DNA of 64,000 nt, taken from positions 248,001-312,000 of the forward strand of contig JAHDLA010000004.1 in NCBI GenBank assembly GCA_018436705.1, in the 5' to 3' direction. The notes under the pieces are model-generated. The model did not search any database. It was given only the letters and a program-made list of their open reading frames with translations, and was not told the origin of the DNA. Numbering within the stretch: the first letter of the stretch is position 1; every line of letters starts with the position of its first letter. This document shows positions 35,946 through 43,758 of this stretch, one piece after another. The position numbers were made by a program, and so were the translations under genes. Origin of the DNA: Sedimentibacter sp. GTDB taxonomy: Bacteria; Bacillota; Clostridia; Tissierellales; Sedimentibacteraceae.

Positions 35946-37472
35946 TTACCTCCAGTATTTGCGATCAAGACTTCTGTATTGTATAGCTTCCGCAATGTGC
36001 TTTGTCTCTATATTATGGGATTCATCCAAATCCGCAATTGTTCTTGCAACTTTTAGAATTTTATTGTATGCCCTTGCGCTTAGTCCAAGTTTCTCAAAAG
36101 CATCCTTTAGCAGAATCTCTGATTCCCTACCAATCTTGCAGTACTTTGATACATATTTGCCGCTGAGTTCTGAATTTGTAATAATTCCCAACTCAGCATA
36201 TCTTTTTTGCTGAATCTCTCTTGCCCTAACTATACGCTTTTTTATTTCGCTTGATGATTCTTCCGTGCTTTCATCTTTTAAGTCCTCATATTTTACCGGT
36301 GACACCTCCACTTGGATGTCTATTCTGTTCAAAAGCGGCCCTGAAATCTTACTGAGATATTTGTCTATCTGTCCTTGACTGCACGAGCATTCATGGGTAG
36401 GATCACCCAGATATCCGCAGGGACATGGATTCATCGAAGCTGCCATCATAAATTTTGCAGGAAAAGTAAATGATCCATTTGCTCTCGAAATTGAAATATC
36501 GCCATCCTCCATCGGTTGCCTCAATACCTCAATGACGTTTTTGGGAAATTCAGGAATTTCATCAAGAAAAAGTACCCCGTAGTGAGCCAGAGAAACTTCG
36601 CCGGGACTTGGTTTTGAACCGCCTCCTGCCATAGAGACCCGCGACGAAGTGTGATGGGGAGAACGAAAGGGCCTACTCCTTATAAGCTTTTTGCTGCTCA
36701 GCAGTCCTGATATGCTGTAAATTTTCGTAACCTCCAGCGCCTCTTCAAACGTAAGATCAGGAAGTATTGTGGGAATTCGTCTTGCAATCATTGTCTTGCC
36801 TGAACCCGGAGAACCAAGAAGCAATATGTTATGCATCCCGGCAGCGGCAACTTCCACTGCCCTTTTCATTGCAGTCTGCCCTTTTATTTCCGAGAAATCT
36901 TCTTTGGTGATTTCAAGTTCTTTGTAATTTTCGTATACAACCTTGTATGGTTCAATCTCAATATATCCGTTAATATAACGCACCAAATCTGTTATATGTT
37001 CGACCGGGACGACATCTATTCCTTCAATTGCTCCACACTCATCCTTATTTTCAGCCGGTACGACAACACGCTTAAAATTATTATTCCTCATTGAAATTAC
37101 CATGGGCAAAGCACCATCAACTGCAGTAATTCTTCCGTCAAGAGAAAGCTCGCCAATAATACATGTCGATTCACCTACTTCCTTTTCTATCACTTTGTTA
37201 GCTGATAATATGCCTAAGGCTATAGGTAAATCTATTTGGCTACCCTCTTTTTTTAAATTAGCCGGCGCAAGATTAACTGTAATACGGCTTACAGGAAAAG
37301 CAAATCCGCTGTTCTTTAATGCAGCTCTGACTCTTTCTCTCGATTCTTTAATAGATACGTCAGGCAGACCTACAATACTGAAATTAGGCAGTCCTCCGGA
37401 CAGGTCTGTTTCCACATCTATGATATATCCTTCAAGACCATACAGAACACAGGTTTTTATTCTGGAAAGCAT
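35946..37472 (-). CDS. comM: YifB/ComM family Mg chelatase-like AAA+ ATPase
   Basis: Hexameric helicase of the ComM type that promotes branch migration during integration of transforming DNA. The 508-aa protein has the N-terminal Lon-S16-like domain (LEGYIIDVETDLSGGLPNF), AAA+ core with Walker A GSPGSGKTM near residue 216 and Walker B VLFLDEIPEF, a zinc-like cysteine group (NPCPCGYLGDPTHECSCS) and the Mg_chelatase C-domain (LSARAYNKILKVARTIADL). With dprA it forms a DNA uptake-processing pair. Its promoter lies in the repeat at 37493-37581. Confidence 0.95.
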   Translation of the reverse strand: MLSRIKTCVLYGLEGYIIDVETDLSGGLPNFSIVGLPDVSIKESRERVRAALKNSGFAFPVSRITVNLAPANLKKEGSQIDLPIALGILSANKVIEKEVGESTCIIGELSLDGRITAVDGALPMVISMRNNNFKRVVVPAENKDECGAIEGIDVVPVEHITDLVRYINGYIEIEPYKVVYENYKELEITKEDFSEIKGQTAMKRAVEVAAAGMHNILLLGSPGSGKTMIARRIPTILPDLTFEEALEVTKIYSISGLLSSKKLIRSRPFRSPHHTSSRVSMAGGGSKPSPGEVSLAHYGVLFLDEIPEFPKNVIEVLRQPMEDGDISISRANGSFTFPAKFMMAASMNPCPCGYLGDPTHECSCSQGQIDKYLSKISGPLLNRIDIQVEVSPVKYEDLKDESTEESSSEIKKRIVRAREIQQKRYAELGIITNSELSGKYVSKYCKIGRESEILLKDAFEKLGLSARAYNKILKVARTIADLDESHNIETKHIAEAIQYRSLDRKYWR

Positions 37473-37492
37473 AAAACCTCCACACTTTTTCC

Positions 37493-37581
37493 CGTATTAT
37501 ACCATAATTTTCTAGAATTTTATACAAATTTTTCCTATATATTTATATAATTTTATTTTTTTACGGCAAATGACTGTAAAA
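37493..37581. repeat. Direct repeat copy 1 (comM promoter side) flanking the satD islet
   Basis: About 88 bases that recur at 39295-39381 with roughly ten differences and two single-base gaps; both begin CGTATTATACCATAATTTTC and end with a run of A. The minus strand of this copy carries an extended -10 (TGGTATAAT, -10 at 37496-37501) 24 bases before the comM start, so the repeat is the comM promoter region. Confidence 0.88.
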
Positions 37582-37622
37582 GTACATCTATACGCTTGAT
37601 TCATAAACAAATGAATCTTTGC

Positions 37623-38366
37623 CTAAAAAATTAACAAATACGCTACTATAACTAACAAAACACTTAATAATGTTCCTAATAAGTAGTATTCTGAAAATTT
37701 TGGATAATCAGCAATTTTATTATACCTAGCAATTGATTTTGCAGTAAGAACAAATCCAATAGCAGAATATTGCCCAGCAGAAAGTAATAATAAAATTATA
37801 AAACGTTCATATATTCCTATAAGTGCTCCTGCATTTGGGTTTCCTTCTTTTTCTTCATTAGTCATTGGCCTGTATCTATATAATACTTTCTTAATTGTTA
37901 TACTAGATGGCTGGATTATAACAAGTAAAATTAATATCCAAGAAAGAATATTCAAAACATCAGCTTGTAGCTTATTTAATATATACTGTATGCAATAAAT
38001 ATAACTGATAGGTTCAGATAAAAGATATATAATCATCGTAGTAAAAATAATCACAAGAATATGTATTGTCTGATCAAAAATGTATGCAAATGTATCTAAT
38101 TTATCATCTATCGTAATCTTATTTTTAATAAAGGATTTCACTAAATCAATTGCAAAATGAGCTGCAGAAATGAAAAAAGCCCATTTAAACAGTTTAAGAC
38201 TAATTACTGGAATAATTACAAATACCATTGATAACAAATATATTGCACTGTGCTTTAATAATTTTTTGAATGATCCATCCTTATTTATTGCTAATTCAGA
38301 TGACTGTAAATAAAAATCTCCTAACACATGTCCAATTAAAAATAAAGTCAAGACAACCTTAGTCAT
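37623..38366 (-). CDS. DUF3307 family membrane protein
   Basis: A 247-aa protein with about six membrane segments. The start, LIGHVLGDFYLQSSELAINK, and the following H-rich first helices (HSAIYLLSMVF, AAHFAIDLVKS) with DKLDTFAYIFDQTIHIL match DUF3307, whose function is unknown. Conserved His/Asp residues in the membrane region (GHVLGDF, HFAIDL, DQTIH) could form a polar or metal site. Its ATG overlaps the satD stop by 8 bases, so the two are made together. Such SatD-DUF3307 pairs occur in other bacteria as far as I recall; I infer a shared pathway. Confidence 0.8.
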   Translation of the reverse strand: MTKVVLTLFLIGHVLGDFYLQSSELAINKDGSFKKLLKHSAIYLLSMVFVIIPVISLKLFKWAFFISAAHFAIDLVKSFIKNKITIDDKLDTFAYIFDQTIHILVIIFTTMIIYLLSEPISYIYCIQYILNKLQADVLNILSWILILLVIIQPSSITIKKVLYRYRPMTNEEKEGNPNAGALIGIYERFIILLLLSAGQYSAIGFVLTAKSIARYNKIADYPKFSEYYLLGTLLSVLLVIVAYLLIF

Positions 38367-39150
38367 TCGGTTCTCCCCTTTCCTTACTCAAAAAAGAGTC
38401 CACTGTATCTATAGCAGATTTATAAGAGTAGAACCTGGCTTTACTTAGTGCTTTATTTACACTAGGTTGCCCAATATTAAGGATATCAGCTGTTTTATAC
38501 TGATTCTCATCATTAGAAAGATAGGCATAAATGATTTCCTTTTGTCGGTCTGTCCACTTTGATTTTAATGCAGTACAGACAGATAAAATAGAGTTTAATA
38601 GTTCATCAATTTCAATGTTGTTTTCTTCTGAACAAATCATAATACTGGAATGTCTCTCGGTATATTGAAATTTCTTACTTTCAATTTCTTTTATCATTTT
38701 TCTTGCACGGTGATATGCTGATCCATCAATTTCTGACGAATTATCCAGATTAATATCTGTGCTTATATTGCCAATTCCAATACCAAAACGTAACTCTATA
38801 GGTGTCATTGCCATTTCAATTTCACAAATAATCTTCATAATATTTTTTCTGCTCTTAAGCAATCCCTGAAATCCATCTCCTAAAGTAATTGTAAATTTAG
38901 ATGCAATGTCTTCTGAATATTTAACATTGATATCTGCTAATACTTTTTTAAATTTCTGCTGTATAACTTTTCGATCATCTATTTTTTTTGAATCTACAAT
39001 ATCGCCAATAATAGCAACATATTTGTCATAGAAATAAAAGAAAAACAATTTATCACCTCTCTCTGGACTTGTGTCATAGAGTAGCCACAAATCAATAATC
39101 TGTTGTTTAAATTCATCCGTACAACTGGTACCATTTCGGACATTATTCAA
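38359..39150 (-). CDS. SatD family protein (cyclase-like domain plus HTH)
   Basis: A 263-aa reading frame. The family core starts near residue 44 with YVAIIGDIVDSKKI (D50), continues with ITLGDGFQGLL (D92), RFGIGIGNI (121-129) and IDGSAYHRARKM (141-152). These four marks line up in order with the metal, hairpin, GIH-x-G and NxAAR-type motifs of class III nucleotidyl cyclases; that comparison is mine. A helix-turn-helix resembling sigma-factor region 4 occupies about 199-241 (TDRQKEIIYAYL, QPSVNKALSKAR). The frame opens with TTG at 39150, but residues 3-21 look like an IS3 orfA start; a TTG at 39048 with AGAGAGGTG upstream is the more likely native start. SatD is known by name from the Streptococcus mutans sat operon; its biochemical function is not established. 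Confidence 0.8.
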   Translation of the reverse strand: MNNVRNGTSCTDEFKQQIIDLWLLYDTSPERGDKLFFFYFYDKYVAIIGDIVDSKKIDDRKVIQQKFKKVLADINVKYSEDIASKFTITLGDGFQGLLKSRKNIMKIICEIEMAMTPIELRFGIGIGNISTDINLDNSSEIDGSAYHRARKMIKEIESKKFQYTERHSSIMICSEENNIEIDELLNSILSVCTALKSKWTDRQKEIIYAYLSNDENQYKTADILNIGQPSVNKALSKARFYSYKSAIDTVDSFLSKERGEPND

Positions 39151-39204
39151 AGCACACCTTTCATTGCATTTATACTTTATTGTCTTAAACTTTTAGTGTC
39201 CACA
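39094..39204 (-). mobile_element. Remnant of an IS3-type element 5' end
   Basis: TGTGGACACTAAAAG (from 39204 on the minus strand) resembles the terminal repeat of IS3/IS150-group elements. It is followed 45 bases later by a ribosome site and codons for NVRNGTSCTDEFKQQIIDLW, close to the usual start of an IS3 orfA transposase (YTDEFKxQIVxLY). The similarity stops there and merges into satD. No transposase remains. Family call is from memory. Confidence 0.5.
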
Positions 39205-39225
39205 CTTATATACTAACACACTCAT

Positions 39226-39254
39226 ATTGTATCAAAATAAAAGATGCATTGCAA
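39226..39254 (-). promoter_or_regulatory. Promoter of satD-DUF3307
   Basis: Minus strand TTGCAA (39249-39254), 17-base spacer, TACAAT (39226-39231) with extended TGA. A weak inverted repeat (AAAAGAT/ATCTTTT, 39238-39266) overlaps the -35 region. Confidence 0.6.
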
Positions 39255-39294
39255 CGTGAATCTTTTATTTTAATTCATTTAATAATGCATCATA

Positions 39295-39381
39295 CGTATT
39301 ATACCATAATTTTCTAATATTTATACAAATTTTTCCTATATTTTTATATGATTTTATTTTTTACGACAAATGTCTGCAAAA
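39295..39381. repeat. Direct repeat copy 2 (thi side) flanking the satD islet
   Basis: Partner of the repeat at 37493-37581. It retains the same TGGTATAAT extended -10 on the minus strand (-10 at 39298-39303), now pointing at satD. Its outer end touches the U-run of the thi operon terminator, so the original order was probably thi terminator, one repeat, comM. Confidence 0.88.
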
Positions 39382-39415
39382 AAACAGGCGTCCCAATTTA
39401 TTTACAAGGACGCCT
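39376..39415 (-). terminator. Terminator of the thiamin operon
   Basis: Perfect 8-bp GC-rich stem AGGCGTCC/GGACGCCT followed by seven Us in the minus RNA, right behind thiD. Confidence 0.9.
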
Positions 39416-39419
39416 ATCT

Positions 39420-40202
39420 TTATTTTATGTTCCAAAAGTGGTTTAACGGGCCGCTGCCTTTTCCCAAGTTCAAGTTTGCTTTCAAAGCTCCGGTAATATA
39501 TTTCTTTGCATTTAGAATACTTTCCTCAACGTTGAATCCTTCTGCTAAATTGCATGCAATTGCTGATGAGAGAGTGCATCCTGTTCCGTGAGTGTTAGGG
39601 TTGTCAATTTTTGACTGCTCATACCATGAAAACACACCATCAGCGTACAGTAAATCATCGCTGCACTCCGCTAAATGTCCTCCCTTTATCAAAATACAGC
39701 CAGAATATGTTTCAGATATTTTAAGCGCTGCATTTTTCATATCTTCTTTACTTTCGACTTCAAATCCGCAAAGCACTTCGGCTTCATGAATGTTAGGTGT
39801 TATAACCTTTGCAAGCGGCATTAGCTTATTTATCAGCATATCAATTGAATCGTCCATAAACAGCCTGCTGCCGCTGGTTGAAACCATGACTGGGTCAAGG
39901 ACAATATTTTGAGCATTGTACTCTATAAGTTTTCGAGAAATTGCTGAAATTATCTCTTTGTTTGAAACCATCCCTATTTTTACGGCATCAGGTATTATGT
40001 CGGTAAAAACCGCATCCATCTGCAATTCTACAAATTCAGGAGAAGAATCTAGAACTCCAAGCACGCCTGTTGTATTTTGAGCAGTTAGTGCGGTTATTAC
40101 GCTCATTCCATATATTTTATGGCCGGACATTGTTTTCAAATCTGCTTGAATACCTGCTCCTCCACTTGAATCTGAACCGGCAATTGTTAATACTTTTTTC
40201 AT
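39420..40202 (-). CDS. thiD: Hydroxymethylpyrimidine/phosphomethylpyrimidine kinase
   Basis: Phosphorylates HMP twice to HMP-PP for thiamin synthesis. The 260-aa ribokinase-fold protein has the N-terminal VLTIAGSDSSGGAGIQADLKT, LDPVMVSTSG, and the C-terminal anion-hole motif NPNTHGTGCTLSSAIA with the catalytic Asp region. It is the last gene of the TPP-riboswitch operon. Some ThiD proteins act on pyridoxine instead; the operon argues for HMP. Confidence 0.94.
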   Translation of the reverse strand: MKKVLTIAGSDSSGGAGIQADLKTMSGHKIYGMSVITALTAQNTTGVLGVLDSSPEFVELQMDAVFTDIIPDAVKIGMVSNKEIISAISRKLIEYNAQNIVLDPVMVSTSGSRLFMDDSIDMLINKLMPLAKVITPNIHEAEVLCGFEVESKEDMKNAALKISETYSGCILIKGGHLAECSDDLLYADGVFSWYEQSKIDNPNTHGTGCTLSSAIACNLAEGFNVEESILNAKKYITGALKANLNLGKGSGPLNHFWNIK

Positions 40203-40215
40203 ATTTATCTCCTTA

Positions 40216-40851
40216 CTAAACTATTTGTTGTGATAACAAAAATAATTCCCTGGCTGCATTTTTGACGTCATTTTTGGCAAATATAGCAGATATTACTGAT
40301 ATTCCTGCTATACCTGTACCTTTAAGTTTCAGTGCATTATCGGTTGATATTCCTCCAATTGCAACGACCGGTATTTTTACTGTATCACATATTCTTTTCA
40401 GTTCTTCTTTAGAAACCGTCCTTGCGTCTGATTTTGTAAGCGTATTGAAAATTGTTCCCACTCCCAAATAATCAGCTCCTGCTTTCTCTGCGATAACAGC
40501 CTCTTCAACCGTACATGCAGACAATCCTATTATTTTATCTTTGCCTAGCTTTTCTCTGGCCGACTTAATCCCCTCGTCGCTCTGACCTATATGTACGCCA
40601 TCTGCTCCTGATTCTGCAGCAATATCAACATTGTCATTTATTACAAACGGAATCTTATACTTATCTGTAACCGCTTTTACCTCTATTGCGGCTCCCAAAA
40701 AATCCTGATAGCTCAAATTTTTTTCTCTCAGTTGTATGAATGAAGCTCCACCCAATATTGCCTCTTCCACAACCTGAGGCAAAGTCTTTTCTCCCAGCCA
40801 GGATCTGTCAGTTATTGCATAAAGAAGTAGCTCTCTACTTTCTAATTTCAA
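40216..40851 (-). CDS. thiE: Thiamine-phosphate synthase
   Basis: Joins HMP-PP with thiazole phosphate to give thiamin phosphate. TIM-barrel motifs: YAITDRSWLGEKTL, IQLREKNL, FVINDNVDIAAESGADGVHIGQ, IIGLSACT, DYLGVGTIFNT and PVVAIGGIS. The 211-aa length is normal. It overlaps the thiM end by 17 bases, so they are translationally coupled. Confidence 0.95.
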   Translation of the reverse strand: MKLESRELLLYAITDRSWLGEKTLPQVVEEAILGGASFIQLREKNLSYQDFLGAAIEVKAVTDKYKIPFVINDNVDIAAESGADGVHIGQSDEGIKSAREKLGKDKIIGLSACTVEEAVIAEKAGADYLGVGTIFNTLTKSDARTVSKEELKRICDTVKIPVVAIGGISTDNALKLKGTGIAGISVISAIFAKNDVKNAARELFLLSQQIV

Positions 40852-41665
40852 ATCTAGCGCCTCCCTCCAAAATTTCAGAATTAATTTTCCCTACATAATC
40901 AATTAAATGCATTTTCAGCGACGATGTGCCACCATCATTTTCCTTCGTTTTTCTATAAGCCATTTCCCCGCTCAATCCCATTCCACACACCGCTGCTGCT
41001 GATGCTTCGAGCATATTATCCTTGTTTGCTCCACAATAAGCTCCTATTATTGAAGTGAGCATACAACCTGTTCCTGTTATTTTACTCATTGAAGGATGAC
41101 CATTTCTAATTACAAAAGCCTTATGCGAATCAGCAACTATATCTATGGCACCTGTTACAGCTATAATAGTCGATAATCTCTCGGATAAGCTTTTAATGAA
41201 ATTAACCGCTTCATCTAAGTTTTCTTCTGTTACAGTATCTGCAACATTTGCATCCACCCCTCTTGCTCCGTTTGATTCTGAACTTCCCACAACTTTGATT
41301 TCGGACATGTTGCCTCGTATTACAGAAATTTTAACTTCTCTTAACAGCCTGAATGTAGTCTCAGTTCTTAACTTTGATGCTCCGACTCCCACAGGGTCAA
41401 GTATAACAGGTATATTTATTTCATTTGCTTTTTTACCTGCCTTAATCATAGCTTCTATTGTCCTTGAATTAAGCGTTCCTATATTTATTACCAAAGCATT
41501 GCAAATTGAAGTGATTTCTTCAACCTCATCAACATCATCAGCCATTATTGGCGACCCTCCGCAAGCAAGCAGAATATTAGCACAGTCATTTACTGTAACA
41601 TAATTTGTAATGTTATGTACCAGCGGCACATTATTTTTTACATTGTCTATAATTTCAGAAAACAT
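40835..41665 (-). CDS. thiM: Hydroxyethylthiazole kinase
   Basis: Salvage enzyme phosphorylating 4-methyl-5-hydroxyethylthiazole. Motifs include PLVHNITNYVTVNDCANILLA at the start (first 20: phosphate and thiazole site), PVILDPVGVGASKLR, VIRGNMSEI and TGTGCMLTSIIGAYC (catalytic Cys/anion hole). 276 aa is normal. No de novo thiazole or HMP synthesis genes are present in this operon, so it is a salvage route. Confidence 0.95.
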   Translation of the reverse strand: MFSEIIDNVKNNVPLVHNITNYVTVNDCANILLACGGSPIMADDVDEVEEITSICNALVINIGTLNSRTIEAMIKAGKKANEINIPVILDPVGVGASKLRTETTFRLLREVKISVIRGNMSEIKVVGSSESNGARGVDANVADTVTEENLDEAVNFIKSLSERLSTIIAVTGAIDIVADSHKAFVIRNGHPSMSKITGTGCMLTSIIGAYCGANKDNMLEASAAAVCGMGLSGEMAYRKTKENDGGTSSLKMHLIDYVGKINSEILEGGARFEIRK

Positions 41666-41718
41666 ATTATCTCCTTCCGAATTTAAATTAAGTCATGTAT
41701 TTTTTCAGAGTTTTTACC

Positions 41719-42360
41719 CTATATAACCTCTTTAAATGATTCAATATATGAATTACTTATTAATTCAATGTCCTTTCTTTTATGGCTAAAGCAATCTTCA
41801 TATACCCCTACTGTATAAAACCCTGCTTCCCTTGCTGTTATTAATGCAAAATCAGCATCCTCATAGACCGCTATTTCCTGCGGCTCTGCATTTAACCTGC
41901 TTGCCGCCAGATAATATATATCCGGTTTGTTTTTGCCGACACCCACCTCATCGCAGCTGGTAATAAAGGTAAAATACTCCAAAACACCATTGCGCTCAAG
42001 TGCTGCAGCCGCTAATTTCAAAGGCGAAGCAGTAGCAACGCACATAATTACGCCATCCTTTTTTAATTTTTCTAGATATTCTTTGACATAAGGTTTTAGC
42101 TTCAGTTCATATTTATACTTATCTCCTATCAGGCTTTTTACTCCTGAAATTATTTCTTTAACGCTTAAGTTAATTTTAAACCTTTCTATGAAATACTCTG
42201 CTGATTCTTCCAAAGACATGGGTGCGATAATTTCATTCAGGTTTTTAGGAGGTGTAATATTAAGAAAAGATAGATACTCCTTTCCTATGTTATGCCAAGC
42301 AGGCATTGAATCAAGCAATGTGCCATCCATATCAAAAATTGAGTATTTAAACTTCTTCAC
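41719..42360 (-). CDS. HAD-family hydrolase (beta-phosphoglucomutase-like)
   Basis: A 213-aa HAD subfamily IA phosphatase. Motif I is FDMDGTLLDSM (both aspartates), motif II is in CVATASPLKLA, motif III lysine near VGKNKPDIYYLAA, motif IV VYEDADFAL. It lies between cytX and thiM in the TPP-regulated operon, so it could hydrolyse thiamin phosphate or an HMP phosphate; that is inference from position. A general nucleotide or sugar phosphatase is the alternative. Confidence 0.85.
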   Translation of the reverse strand: MKKFKYSIFDMDGTLLDSMPAWHNIGKEYLSFLNITPPKNLNEIIAPMSLEESAEYFIERFKINLSVKEIISGVKSLIGDKYKYELKLKPYVKEYLEKLKKDGVIMCVATASPLKLAAAALERNGVLEYFTFITSCDEVGVGKNKPDIYYLAASRLNAEPQEIAVYEDADFALITAREAGFYTVGVYEDCFSHKRKDIELISNSYIESFKEVI

Positions 42361-42374
42361 ATAATCCTCCTGTC

Positions 42375-43553
42375 CTATTTTTTAAGATTAAATTTGCCTG
42401 CAGCTACACACATTATAACCGAAAGAATCATTACCGGCAACGTACTTCCTATAATTGTATCAGTATTTAAAAATAAACGATACAATATAAATCCTATCCC
42501 CCATATAATGAAATTATTAACATCAACTGATTTTTTCAAGTTGTCCTTTTTTAATATAAAATAATCAGCTATCAAAATAGATATCATAGGAGCAAAAACC
42601 GATCCTATCAAATATAAGAAATTTTCATATTGTTCAACTGGTGTAAAAACTGCCATCAAAGTTCCGGATACACATGCCGCAATGGCCATTGTTTTTTCAG
42701 GAAGCTTGTTGCTGATAGCATTAAAGCTGACTCCTGCTGAATATACATCCAGAAACGTTGTTGTAACTGTTGAAAATAAAATAATCAGCACTCCCATTAA
42801 CCCAAACCCTGCTTTTAGCATCATTGCAGCGATATCACTTTCGCCAGTATATAACGCTGCTCCAAGTCCTATTGAGTACATAAACACACTTCCTATAAAA
42901 TACGTAATTACACTTGCACGTGCAGCCGCTTTAGGATGCTTGGCATTTTTAGTATAGTCAGAAATTAAAGGAAGCCATGACAATGGCATAGCTATTGAAA
43001 GTTCAATTGCCATACCGAAACTCATGCTGCCTGCCACTTTTGCCTGTTCTGTACCGCTGAATACAGTAAAGCCTAAAAGCACAGTAAGAATAAACAATCC
43101 ACCTATTGTAAAGATGTTTATCTTCTCCAAATTTTTATACCCAATCACAACCCATAATAAAATTATTGCTCCGATTATAAAGCTCCAGATTATATCAGAT
43201 TGGGTTCCTGCACCGGAGTTAAGCATTATTCCCATTGCCTTAGACCCCTGCATTATCATTACAGCTGTCCATCCAACCAGCTGAAGAACGTTAAGCAATG
43301 CAAAAAATTTTCTTCCCTGAACGCCAAATGAAAATCCTACGGATTCCATAGAAGATTTTTTGCTTTCCGCCCCTATAATCCCTGAATAATACAATAGTAT
43401 ACATCCGATTATATGACCTATTACTATTGCAATAAAACCTTTTTCAAACCCCAGTGGTACAAATAGTGTTCCTGTGTAAATTTCCGCAATGGATATTGCT
43501 GCACCAAACCAAAGTAATCCATTGCTTAATGTTGATGTTTTGTAACTTTCCAT
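42375..43553 (-). CDS. cytX: Putative hydroxymethylpyrimidine transporter CytX
   Basis: Nucleobase:cation symporter-1 family permease of about 392 aa with about twelve membrane segments (first near GLLWFGAAISIAEIYTG). It is the first gene after the TPP riboswitch and is followed by thiamin salvage genes, the context in which CytX was predicted to import HMP. The ATG at 43553 has AAAGGA upstream; the open frame upstream runs into the riboswitch terminator and is not coding. Confidence 0.88.
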   Translation of the reverse strand: MESYKTSTLSNGLLWFGAAISIAEIYTGTLFVPLGFEKGFIAIVIGHIIGCILLYYSGIIGAESKKSSMESVGFSFGVQGRKFFALLNVLQLVGWTAVMIMQGSKAMGIMLNSGAGTQSDIIWSFIIGAIILLWVVIGYKNLEKINIFTIGGLFILTVLLGFTVFSGTEQAKVAGSMSFGMAIELSIAMPLSWLPLISDYTKNAKHPKAAARASVITYFIGSVFMYSIGLGAALYTGESDIAAMMLKAGFGLMGVLIILFSTVTTTFLDVYSAGVSFNAISNKLPEKTMAIAACVSGTLMAVFTPVEQYENFLYLIGSVFAPMISILIADYFILKKDNLKKSVDVNNFIIWGIGFILYRLFLNTDTIIGSTLPVMILSVIMCVAAGKFNLKK

Positions 43554-43571
43554 AATATAATTCCTTTCATT

Positions 43572-43703
43572 AAAAAATGGGATATGCCGACATGCGGTAT
43601 ATCCCATTTACTTACATAAATAGTTCCCTACGTTGGCATTATCCAAATCAGGTACGGTCGAAACCTGCAGTTTCCTCTCAGCCTATAAGTAAGCTCCCGC
43701 TTG
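43572..43703 (-). promoter_or_regulatory. TPP riboswitch (THI element) with terminator
   Basis: In minus-strand order the aptamer shows GGGAGCTT, GCTGAGAGG, then ACCTGATTTGGATAATGCC and AACGTAGGGA (about 43622-43700), the hallmark TPP-binding core. It is followed by a stem of 15 bp with one mismatch (AAATGGGATATACCG/CGGCATATCCCATTT, 43575-43609) and a T-run, an OFF-type transcription terminator. TPP would switch off cytX-HAD-thiM-thiE-thiD. Confidence 0.95.
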
Positions 43704-43722
43704 TGATTATTAATTTTATTTT

Positions 43723-43751
43723 ATTATAATACTAATTTTTTTAAATTGCAA
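43723..43751 (-). promoter_or_regulatory. Promoter of the thiamin salvage operon
   Basis: Minus strand TTGCAA (43746-43751), 17-base spacer, consensus TATAAT (43723-43728), about 20 bases before the riboswitch. Confidence 0.75.
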
Positions 43752-43758
43752 AATGTTT

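Noticed and set aside
37623..39150. Complete insertion sequence around satD
   Set aside because: No transposase and only one possible terminal repeat; the flanking repeats are promoter copies rather than IS ends.
39238..39266. AAAAGAT/ATCTTTT repeat as a terminator before satD
   Set aside because: Stem is only 7 bp with a 15-base loop and overlaps the satD promoter -35, so it is unlikely to be a terminator.
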